Assembly: GCA_900550795.1 (NCBI GenBank)
Contig: URTN01000069.1
Location: 1-5,160 of the forward strand
From: an uncultured Mollicutes bacterium
GTDB taxonomy: Bacteria; Bacillota_I; Bacilli_A; RFN20; CAG-826
DNA length: 5,160 bases
Direction of reading: 5' to 3'
This document shows positions 1 through 5,160 of this stretch, piece by piece. The position numbers and the translations under genes are program-made. Within the stretch, counting starts at the first letter, position 1, and each line of letters starts with the position of its first letter. The notes under the pieces were generated by a model, which saw only the letters and a program-made list of their open reading frames with translations, was not told the origin of the DNA and did not search any database.

Positions 1-131
1 GAAACGAACTTCAGAATCGGCTAAACCTTTTCTGCTTCTACTGGAACACACCTGGCAATGCCTTCCAAAAGGCAAACTCGTTCATAGAAATTGCAGTCAA
101 AAAGCGCGTCGTCATACGCAATCGGGACTGA
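1..131 (+). CDS. Possible 3' end of an unidentified, perhaps transposase-like gene (partial)
   Basis: The frame beginning at base 3 is open from the left edge to a TGA at 129-131, giving 42 residues that start NELQNRLNLFCFYWN and end VVIRNRD. The pattern of a helix with LQ..L followed by an aromatic-rich YWN and a short basic tail resembles the C-terminal end of DDE/integrase-type transposases, but I cannot name a family. Arginine codons here are CGG, CGC and AGA, and the stretch looks richer in G+C than the rest of the window, which would fit a transferred element. A second frame (from base 2) is also open for about 46 codons, so even the reading frame is uncertain. No start codon or upstream context is visible. 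This would be the only TGA-terminated gene in the window. Confidence 0.3.
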   Translation, partial: NELQNRLNLFCFYWNTPGNAFQKANSFIEIAVKKRVVIRNRD

Positions 132-219
132 AAAAAACATAAAAAGTAACGATGGCTACTAAACATTCTATCCCTTACGTGCACTGAGGAGTTTTAATTA
201 TTAAGAAATTTGATATAAG

Positions 220-266
220 TTACTAAACTACAAATTGCAGTATTTTTTATAAATGTAGTTTAGTAA
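220..266. repeat. Perfect 13-bp inverted repeat upstream of the 288-605 gene
   Basis: The arm TTACTAAACTACA at 220-232 is exactly complementary to TGTAGTTTAGTAA at 254-266, with a 21-base AT-rich centre (233-253) that includes TATAAA at 248-253. The right arm ends nine bases before the ribosome binding site of the small gene that starts at 288. The core TACTAAAC occurs a third time at 157-164 in direct orientation. The arrangement suits a dimeric operator overlapping a promoter, or an mRNA leader hairpin. It is less like a terminator because no T-run follows the right arm. I could not place a good -35 box at the proper distance from the TATAAA. Confidence 0.6.
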
Positions 267-287
267 AATTTTATTGAGGAAAACCAA

Positions 288-605
288 ATGTCAATATTTC
301 AAGGAGCAATGGGAGAAGAACTAGAACGTAATTTGCGTAAACAAGATTCTTTCAGGAATGAGCTGCAATCTCTTCCAAAAGGATATCTTTCAACTTGCCG
401 AATTGAAGGTGTCGACTATATTTATCGAAAACATAGAGATGGAAAAAAGATAGTTTCGGTTTATATTGGTCTTCCAGGCAATAAAGAAGTTCTTAAAGCC
501 ATACAAGATAGAGAGGCTTATTTATTAGCCAAACGTTCTTTGAGTGATTTGCGTTTAGAAGAGAAAAGATTAAGAAAGGCGATAAAGGAATATACAAAAC
601 GATAA
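288..605 (+). CDS. Small basic protein of unknown function (LPKG / Y-x-G-x-YIG type)
   Basis: This is a 105-residue protein with no signal peptide or membrane segment, so it is probably cytoplasmic. The ATG at 288 is preceded at seven bases by TGAGGA (275-280), which supports this start. Residues 1-27 form a charged helix. LPKG at 29-32 introduces a short beta-rich part (33-61) with CRIEGVDYIYRKHRDGKK and a closing SVYIG. Residues 64-104 form a second helix rich in Lys, Arg and Glu. From memory, the layout LPKG, then an aromatic-rich strand, then R-x-GKKV..YIG and a charged C-terminal helix is common in short Firmicutes and archaeal hypothetical proteins. Some of those, as I recall, sit beside nucleotidyltransferase-type toxin genes. 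No such partner is present here: the next 343 bases are non-coding. The basic charge would permit nucleic-acid binding, but no catalytic motif is seen. The upstream inverted repeat may control it. Confidence 0.8.
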   Translation: MSIFQGAMGEELERNLRKQDSFRNELQSLPKGYLSTCRIEGVDYIYRKHRDGKKIVSVYIGLPGNKEVLKAIQDREAYLLAKRSLSDLRLEEKRLRKAIKEYTKR

Positions 606-948
606 ATTGGATGAGGTTTATTAACCTTGTTCACATTGCATCGATTGAAACTAATTTGTCTAGGATCTTTTTAAATACTCTACCTTACCTAATTATTAAT
701 TTTGAACCTTAAAATATAAGTTATTGCCCACTAGTTTTTGTCTAGCGATTTACCGATTTAGGAATCAGCTTTTCGGTATAAGAAAAAATTTGAAATCCAT
801 AAGAAATTTTTATGAAATTATTTTACTGTTTAGCATATGTACAATTTTTGTAAAGAATATTCGATAAAATCTAGATATTGCCGATACTATTTAAGATTTA
901 AAGCCTTTAAATTTTGATAAATGTAAATAAAATGTAAGAAAAAAATAA
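606..948. other. AT-rich intergenic region without a convincing gene
   Basis: This stretch is very AT-rich and carries stop codons in all frames. It holds only weak structures. AGGTT/AACCT at 614-627 forms a small hairpin just after the 605 stop but lacks a T-run. TACCGA at 751-756 pairs with TCGGTA at 773-778 across a 16-base loop. CATAA at 798-802 pairs with TTATG at 810-814. No strong intrinsic terminator for the small upstream gene and no RNA gene is recognisable. The A-rich end (about 925-948) lies directly upstream of the predicted transporter promoter and could act as an UP element. Confidence 0.6.
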
Positions 949-977
949 TTGAATTGTAAGCGGTTTCAGTTTACGAT
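949..977 (+). promoter_or_regulatory. Predicted sigma-A promoter of the ABC transporter operon
   Basis: TTGAAT at 949-954 (four of six to TTGACA) and TACGAT at 972-977 (four of six to TATAAT) are separated by exactly 17 bases. An A-rich tract lies upstream. Transcription would begin near 984, giving a leader of about 60 bases before the lipoprotein ATG at 1045. An overlapping alternative is TTGTAA 954-959 with TATTTT 977-982, also with a 17-base spacer. The exact boxes are uncertain, but both readings put the promoter at the cre-like site. Confidence 0.5.
955..968 (+). promoter_or_regulatory. cre-like operator (CcpA / LacI-GalR family site)
   Basis: TGTAAGCGGTTTCA agrees at every position with the published cre consensus TGWAANCGNTNWCA, including the central CG. 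It lies between the predicted -35 and -10 boxes, so a bound CcpA or other LacI-family protein would block RNA polymerase. This suggests repression of the operon by a preferred carbon source, or control by a dedicated LacI-type repressor. No regulator gene is present in the window, so which protein binds is inferred. Confidence 0.7.
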
Positions 978-992
978 ATTTTCATTAAAAAA

Positions 993-1012
993 AGAGAGAC
1001 GTCAAGTCCTCT
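993..1012 (+). other. Small stem-loop in the transporter mRNA leader
   Basis: AGAG (993-996) and GAC (998-1000) pair with GTC (1006-1008) and CTCT (1009-1012), giving seven base pairs with A997 bulged and a five-base loop. It would start about nine bases from the predicted transcript 5' end and lies well clear of the ribosome binding site at 1031. It may stabilise the mRNA 5' end. It could also be a chance structure. Confidence 0.3.
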
Positions 1013-1030
1013 ATAAAAACAAACTTTCTG

Positions 1031-1036
1031 AAGGAG
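1031..1036 (+). promoter_or_regulatory. Ribosome binding site fixing the lipoprotein start at 1045
   Basis: AAGGAG lies eight bases before ATG 1045. The reading frame is open upstream to a TTG at 949, but that codon has no such site, overlaps the predicted promoter and would put 32 mostly charged residues in front of a textbook lipoprotein signal. The ATG at 1045 is therefore the start. Confidence 0.9.
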
Positions 1037-1044
1037 AATTTTTA

Positions 1045-2256
1045 ATGAAAAAACGTTTGTTAATGACTTCTTTGTTTGCACTTGCAACAGTTGCTGCAAC
1101 TGCTTGCGGCGGCGGTGATACTGAACCAAGCAAAGACAAAGTAACCCCTCTTACCCCATTAGCTGAAGCAGGGGCTAAGATGACCACTGAAGAGCTTCTT
1201 GCCGAAGCAAAGAAGGAAACTGGTAATTTCTTTGCCTATGGAAACACTTCCCGTATTTCTGCTGCTATGACTAATTTCGTTGCCAAATATGGTACCGAAT
1301 TGGGATTATCCGAAGCTAATGCTGCTGGCACAAAGAAGAAAGACTCTGAAATCTTCACCCTTTTGCAATCTGAATATGATAGCAAAGACAATTCAAAGGG
1401 TGCTTCCATGGTCTTAATCCAAGATAGCGCTACTCTTGAACTTTATAGGCAATCTAGCGAAATGCTAACCAATTATTGCTCCGATACATTCAAGAGCAAA
1501 CTCGATGCTGATGAATTGGTCCCATTGACACATCAATATATCAATAAATTATTCATGTGGAACAACACTGGTGATGCTGCTCCAAAATTCACCAATGTTT
1601 GGGAACTTCTAGATGCCAAATACAAGGATAAGATTTATTTCAAATCTCCAAATGCCGAACAAGTCAACATGAACTTCCTCATCACCTTGACCAATGAAAC
1701 CTGGACCAAGAAGATGACCGACTCCTACAAGGCCTTCTACAAGAAGGATTATGTTGCTACAAAAGAATGCCCAACAGCTTCCTATGCTTGGATCAAGGGA
1801 TTCTTAGCCAATGCCGATACTACTTCTTATAATAGTGATACCAAGCTCGCTGCTGGCTTATCTAAAGCCGAAAATGCCGGTAAGGTTGGCTTATTCGTTT
1901 TGTCTAAACTAAGGGACAAATCCGTTACTTCCGATAATTTGACAGTCGGTGCCTGGGAAACTGAATCCATCACTCCGTTCGCTGGATTTATGTATTCAAT
2001 CTATGCTCAATTAGTTACAAAAGCTCCAAGACCATATACCGCCATGCTTTTCACTAACTACTTGATGACTGCCGAAGGATTTACCCCATGGGGCGGATCA
2101 ATTGGTGGATATAGCGCCAATAGCGATATCAAGCAATTCGAAGGCGATAAGCCACTTTCCTATTACAAGCAACACCTTGTTATCGAAGATGGTGCCCACA
2201 TCAATACAGTCAAGGCCGAAATGGATGACTGGATCAACGGCTTATTAGTAAAATAA
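1045..2256 (+). CDS. ABC transporter solute-binding lipoprotein (FbpA/AfuA-like fold family)
   Basis: This 403-residue precursor captures a solute outside the membrane and delivers it to the permease encoded next. The signal peptide is MKKR, a hydrophobic stretch and the lipobox A18-T-A-C21. Cys21 would be lipidated and followed by a GGG linker, giving a mature protein of 383 residues. The mature start, EELLAEAKKE at 49-58 followed by AYGN at 64-67, matches the opening strand of the Fe3+/hexose-phosphate/thiamine-type binding proteins. Other family-like parts are NVWELLDAKYKDKI (184-197), AGKVGLFVLSKLRD (278-291) and the C-terminal KAPRPYTAMLFTNYLMTAEG (327-346). The paired tyrosines that bind iron in FbpA are not seen in the expected region, so iron is not supported. 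It is somewhat longer than typical FbpA proteins. The cre-like promoter and the downstream hairpin suggest catabolite control and higher expression than the permease. The substrate is unknown. Confidence 0.85.
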   Translation: MKKRLLMTSLFALATVAATACGGGDTEPSKDKVTPLTPLAEAGAKMTTEELLAEAKKETGNFFAYGNTSRISAAMTNFVAKYGTELGLSEANAAGTKKKDSEIFTLLQSEYDSKDNSKGASMVLIQDSATLELYRQSSEMLTNYCSDTFKSKLDADELVPLTHQYINKLFMWNNTGDAAPKFTNVWELLDAKYKDKIYFKSPNAEQVNMNFLITLTNETWTKKMTDSYKAFYKKDYVATKECPTASYAWIKGFLANADTTSYNSDTKLAAGLSKAENAGKVGLFVLSKLRDKSVTSDNLTVGAWETESITPFAGFMYSIYAQLVTKAPRPYTAMLFTNYLMTAEGFTPWGGSIGGYSANSDIKQFEGDKPLSYYKQHLVIEDGAHINTVKAEMDDWINGLLVK

Positions 2257-2271
2257 ACTAACTTCTATTTT

Positions 2272-2309
2272 ATTGGGGACGGGATTTTGCCCGTTCCCAA
2301 TTTTTGTTT
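2272..2309 (+). terminator. Terminator-like attenuating hairpin between lipoprotein and permease genes
   Basis: TTGGGGACGGG at 2273-2283 pairs with CCCGTTCCCAA at 2290-2300 over 11 positions with one G-U pair. A further A-T pair (2272/2301) closes it, the loop is six bases (2284-2289), and TTTTTGTTT follows at 2301-2309. By form it is a Rho-independent terminator starting 15 bases after the lipoprotein stop. The permease ribosome binding site (2311-2317) follows immediately and no new promoter is evident, so partial readthrough is the likely arrangement. This yields more binding-protein mRNA than permease/ATPase mRNA. It may also protect the upstream mRNA 3' end. Confidence 0.8.
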
Positions 2310-2323
2310 AAAGGAGGTTCTAC

Positions 2324-4132
2324 ATGAAAGTTAAAAATGACGCTGAAGTCAAGAAACCTTCGAAATTTAATCTATTGGTCATCCGCATTGCCCAATATTT
2401 TAGGGTTCCAGCCAATACAATTCTTGTATTAGGTTGCTTGGTACTTCTTTATTTCACAATCTATCCTGCTATTACCTTAATTTCATCTACATTTACAGTT
2501 TCTAGCATTGCTGAACTTAGATATGGATTGAAATTAGGCTCTTTCACTACTTTGTGGTGGAAGCGTATATTTGCTTCTGAGCATTCTAGTGTCTATTTCT
2601 GGAAGCCATTAGGAAATTCCTTGTTTATATCTGTCCTAGCTGCCGTAATTGCTATTGTTTATGGTGGATTAGTTGCCTTTTTAATAACAAGAACAAATAT
2701 AAAAGGGAAGAAATTCCTTTCTTCTATATTCGTCTTCCCATATATCATGCCTAGTTGGACATTAGCTACATTCTGGATCAATTTCTTTACCAATCCTTCA
2801 TTTGGTACTGGAGTTGGTGGCATGTTATATAACTTTACTGGGTTGATGGTTCCTGAATCATTCGTCTATGGGCTAGTTCCTTGCGCGATTGTATTAGGAT
2901 TACATTATGCCCCATTTGCCTATATTTTGATCGGTGGCATTCTTAAGAACATGGATGCCAACCTAGAAGAAGCCGCTACGATTCTTCAAGCTAGCAGATG
3001 GCAAATCATTAGAAAGATTACAATACCGATAGTAATGCCAGCTATTTTATCTACTTTCCTATTGGTATTTGCTTCATCAATGTCAGCTTATGCCGTTCCA
3101 CAATATCTAGGTGGTGGCAACTATGTATTGACTACCTACATGAAGCAATTCATCAACAATGGATATAATGGGCAAGCCTATATCATTGGTTTGGTACTTA
3201 TTGTATTGGGTATGGGCATTTTGCTTATTAACCAGTGGTTTACCGGAAAAAGGAAGAGCTTTACTACAGTCAGTGGCAAATCCGGGCAAATATCCTATAT
3301 CAATTTGAAGTGGCTTAACTGGCCTTTGACTGTAATTCTAGTCTGCTTATGCTTATTTACTTCAGTTGTTCCATTGATCTCATTTGCTCTTGAATCACTT
3401 ACTGTATCTCCTGGAGACTATTCAACATTCACGCTTCAATATTGGTTCTCTAAAGACTTCACTGATGCAGAGAATGGACTTAGAGGTATATTCTTTGAAA
3501 AGCAAGTATGGAAAGCATTTGGCAATTCGCTTAAATTGTCATTAATCTGCGCCTTAATTGCTGGTACCTTAGGTATCTTGGTTGGTTATGCCGTTGCTAA
3601 AAAAAGAGGAACATTCCTTTCTAAAGCATTAGATAACTTGGCCTTCCTTCCATATTTAATGCCTTCTATGGCTCTAGGTGTCGCCTTCCTTGCCATTGGA
3701 CAAAGCTGGGGAATACAAAAATCATTCCTAATATTAGTAATTGTAGGGTCAATTAAATACCTGCCGTTTGCATCTAGGTCTGGTATATCGGCCATGATGC
3801 AACTATCTGGAGAAATCGAAGAATCCGCCACGATAGCAAATGCCCCATGGTGGAAGAGAATGCTGATGGTTATATTCCCGATTCAAAAATCAACATTTAT
3901 ATCAGGTTATATCCTTCCATTTACTTCCTGTATGAGAGAATTGTCCTTGTTCGTTCTCCTTACTGGTGCCCAGACAACGTTGCTTACAACATTATTAGAT
4001 GACTGGCTACAGTGGTGGCCACAATCGGCTAATGCCCTTAACTTATTGATTATTGTTACCATACTAATTATCAATGGGCTTGTTAATTTACTAACAGGGG
4101 CCTCAATTGATAAAGGTGTAGGAGGAAAATAA
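2324..4132 (+). CDS. Fused two-domain ABC transporter permease (FbpB-type architecture)
   Basis: This 602-residue membrane protein carries both transmembrane halves of an importer in one chain. AAGGAGG at 2311-2317 lies six bases before the ATG. The first hydrophobic segment is at about 32-55. The first permease domain spans about 95-305 and the second about 398-590, with linking segments near 333-355. Each domain has an EAA coupling loop: E216-A-A-TILQASRW to P235, and E500-S-A-TIANAPWW to P519. The glycine expected at the seventh EAA position is Q222 in the first and N506 in the second. MREL at 537-540 in the second half is typical of the Fe3+/thiamine/aminoethylphosphonate/hexose-phosphate permeases and suggests FbpB-like kinship rather than the separate MalF/MalG type. 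The last codons contain the ribosome binding site of the ATPase gene, so the two genes are probably translationally coupled. Confidence 0.9.
   Translation: MKVKNDAEVKKPSKFNLLVIRIAQYFRVPANTILVLGCLVLLYFTIYPAITLISSTFTVSSIAELRYGLKLGSFTTLWWKRIFASEHSSVYFWKPLGNSLFISVLAAVIAIVYGGLVAFLITRTNIKGKKFLSSIFVFPYIMPSWTLATFWINFFTNPSFGTGVGGMLYNFTGLMVPESFVYGLVPCAIVLGLHYAPFAYILIGGILKNMDANLEEAATILQASRWQIIRKITIPIVMPAILSTFLLVFASSMSAYAVPQYLGGGNYVLTTYMKQFINNGYNGQAYIIGLVLIVLGMGILLINQWFTGKRKSFTTVSGKSGQISYINLKWLNWPLTVILVCLCLFTSVVPLISFALESLTVSPGDYSTFTLQYWFSKDFTDAENGLRGIFFEKQVWKAFGNSLKLSLICALIAGTLGILVGYAVAKKRGTFLSKALDNLAFLPYLMPSMALGVAFLAIGQSWGIQKSFLILVIVGSIKYLPFASRSGISAMMQLSGEIEESATIANAPWWKRMLMVIFPIQKSTFISGYILPFTSCMRELSLFVLLTGAQTTLLTTLLDDWLQWWPQSANALNLLIIVTILIINGLVNLLTGASIDKGVGGK
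4120..4125 (+). promoter_or_regulatory. Ribosome binding site of the ATPase gene inside the permease 3' end
   Basis: AGGAGG is embedded in the last glycine-rich codons of the permease and lies eight bases before ATG 4134. Only one base separates the permease TAA from that ATG. This geometry suggests translational coupling and matched synthesis of the two proteins. Confidence 0.85.
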
Positions 4133-4133
4133 A

Positions 4134-5160
4134 ATGCCAAAAATCGTATTAGAAAACGTAACCAAAAGATGGAAGGACTTCTATGGCGCCAACCATCTTA
4201 ATATGGTAATCGAAGACAAATCCTTCATTACCCTTTTAGGCCCATCTGGGTGTGGTAAGACTACAACCCTTCGTATGATTGCCGGTCTAGAAACCCCAAC
4301 TAGCGGACGTATTACTATCGGAGATGAAGTTGTCTTCGATAGCGAACTTGGAATCAATGTTCCACCAAATAAGCGCCATGTAGGCTTCCTTTTCCAAAAT
4401 TATGCATTATGGCCACATATGACTGTCTATAAAAACATTATGTTTGGCTTAAATAACGTAAAAGAAGAAATGGTTGTCCATGCTAGCGAATATGAACGTC
4501 CATCTAAACTTTCTTCAATCGTTAATGATGTCGATAAGATCATTGAAGCCCACAATTCTTCTATTGACCGTGATGGGAAAGCCGATATAAAGAAAGAATT
4601 GCTCTCTCTTATCGATACTTTCACTATTTCGATGGCTTCTGCTAAAGAATTAGCGGATTTGAAGCTTTATGAAAATATCGATGCTAGCAAAGAAAAAGCC
4701 GAAGCTGCTTCTAAAACATATTTAGAAAAAGCCGAAATTGAAAAGCAAAAATACCTTGAAAAGGGTTTTGAAATCGATAAAGACTTTGACTTAGTCAAAG
4801 ACGGCGAAAAAGTAAAGAAAGTCCGTCGTCTAGATAAAGAAGAGAAGGATTTAAGATTGCGTCATGTTGCTAGAGTAGTTAAAATCGGTGAATTCATGGA
4901 CCGTTATCCAGCCGAATTAAGTGGTGGTCAACAACAAAGAGTTGCCATTGCCCGTACTTTAGCCCCAGGACCAAAGGTCTTGTTCATGGACGAGCCTCTT
5001 TCCAATTTGGATGCCAAATTAAGGTTAGAGATGAGAGCAGAATTAAAACGTCTCCATGTTGATACTGGTGCAACATTTGTCTATGTTACACATGACCAAC
5101 TCGAAGCCATGACTTTGGCTACTAAGATTTGTTTGATTAGCAATGGCGTCATCCAGCAAT
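4134..5160 (+). CDS. ABC transporter ATPase, MalK/UgpC type, with a ~120-residue insertion (3' end outside window)
   Basis: The protein hydrolyses ATP on the cytoplasmic face to power the importer. The first 342 residues are visible and the frame is still open at the right edge. Visible motifs are Walker A GPSGCGKTT (36-44, Lys42), Q-loop Gln88 in FQNYALWPHMT, signature LSGGQQQR (262-269), Walker B KVLFMDEP (281-288, Glu287), D-loop SNLD (290-293) and the switch His320 in VTHDQ. All catalytic residues are present. In E. coli MalK about 33 residues separate the FGL after the Q-loop from LSGG; here 155 do (107-261). The extra residues, about 107-235, are rich in Lys, Glu, Asp and Ala, look mostly helical, and keep the host gene's codon style without a stop. 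Normal sequence resumes near RHVARVVKIGEFMDRYP (243-259). The C-terminal regulatory domain, if any, lies beyond the window. Confidence 0.92.
   Translation, partial: MPKIVLENVTKRWKDFYGANHLNMVIEDKSFITLLGPSGCGKTTTLRMIAGLETPTSGRITIGDEVVFDSELGINVPPNKRHVGFLFQNYALWPHMTVYKNIMFGLNNVKEEMVVHASEYERPSKLSSIVNDVDKIIEAHNSSIDRDGKADIKKELLSLIDTFTISMASAKELADLKLYENIDASKEKAEAASKTYLEKAEIEKQKYLEKGFEIDKDFDLVKDGEKVKKVRRLDKEEKDLRLRHVARVVKIGEFMDRYPAELSGGQQQRVAIARTLAPGPKVLFMDEPLSNLDAKLRLEMRAELKRLHVDTGATFVYVTHDQLEAMTLATKICLISNGVIQQ

Noticed and set aside
186..226. GAGGAG at 186-191 followed by a short open frame ending at TAA 224-226
   Set aside because: No ATG, GTG or TTG lies at a suitable distance; only ATT codons are available, and the peptide would be under ten residues.
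611..712. 33-codon open frame beginning ATG 611 after the small gene
   Set aside because: It has no ribosome binding site, sits in very AT-rich sequence and resembles no recognised family; its length is within chance expectation.
751..778. TACCGA / TCGGTA inverted repeat as a terminator for the 288-605 gene
   Set aside because: The stem has only six pairs with a 16-base loop, lies about 150 bases after the stop, and no T-run follows.
922..960. Three TGTAA copies (922, 933, 955) as an extended operator array
   Set aside because: The words are short and expected in such AT-rich sequence; only the copy within the full cre match has further support.
1012..1017. TATAAA as a -10 box nearer to the lipoprotein gene
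   Set aside because: No reasonable -35 sequence lies 16-18 bases upstream, and the transcript would start almost at the ribosome binding site.
949..1044. Upstream extension of the lipoprotein frame starting at TTG 949
   Set aside because: There is no ribosome binding site for it, it overlaps the promoter and cre-like site, and it would bury the lipoprotein signal 32 residues inside the protein.
3107..4140. Three minus-strand open frames (3107-3289, 3586-3831, 3907-4140) opposite the permease gene
   Set aside because: They are antisense shadows of a long membrane-protein gene, with no ribosome binding sites or family features.
4427..4624. Minus-strand open frame opposite the ATPase insertion
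   Set aside because: It is an antisense shadow; the plus-strand ATPase frame is continuous through it with all motifs on both sides.

Overview
The window looks like a low-G+C Bacillota chromosome segment, probably from the Mollicutes-like / Erysipelotrichia side of the phylum. The grounds are AT-rich spacers, strong AGGAGG-type ribosome binding sites, a Gram-positive-style lipoprotein signal and a large insertion in an ABC ATPase. Tryptophan is encoded by TGG in all the main genes and these genes end in TAA, so there is no sign of the Mycoplasma UGA=Trp code. The taxon is an inference from style, not from a marker gene.

Left part (1-948): a possible 3' end of an unidentified, perhaps transposase-like gene (to 131), then a spacer with a perfect 13-bp inverted repeat (220-266). 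Next comes a small, very basic 105-residue protein of unknown function (288-605), and then a 439-base AT-rich gap (606-1044) with no convincing gene. This gap carries the promoter of the next operon at its right end.

Right part (949-5160): one ABC importer operon running off the right edge. It encodes a solute-binding lipoprotein (1045-2256), a fused two-domain permease of the Fe3+/thiamine/phosphonate/hexose-phosphate architecture (2324-4132) and a MalK/UgpC-type ATPase (4134 to beyond 5160). The lipoprotein would capture a solute at the cell surface, the 602-residue permease supplies both halves of the channel, and a dimer of the ATPase drives import. The promoter contains a full match to the CcpA/LacI-family cre consensus between its -35 and -10 boxes. 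A terminator-like hairpin between the lipoprotein and permease genes should lower expression of the downstream genes relative to the binding protein.

The most notable points are these: an insertion of about 120 charged residues inside the helical subdomain of the ATPase; loss of the conserved glycine in both EAA coupling loops of the permease; and catabolite-type control of a transporter whose family is often labelled 'iron' but whose binding protein shows no iron-binding tyrosine pair. Together these point to a carbon source, such as a phosphorylated or otherwise anionic organic compound, rather than iron. The substrate is not determined by the sequence.
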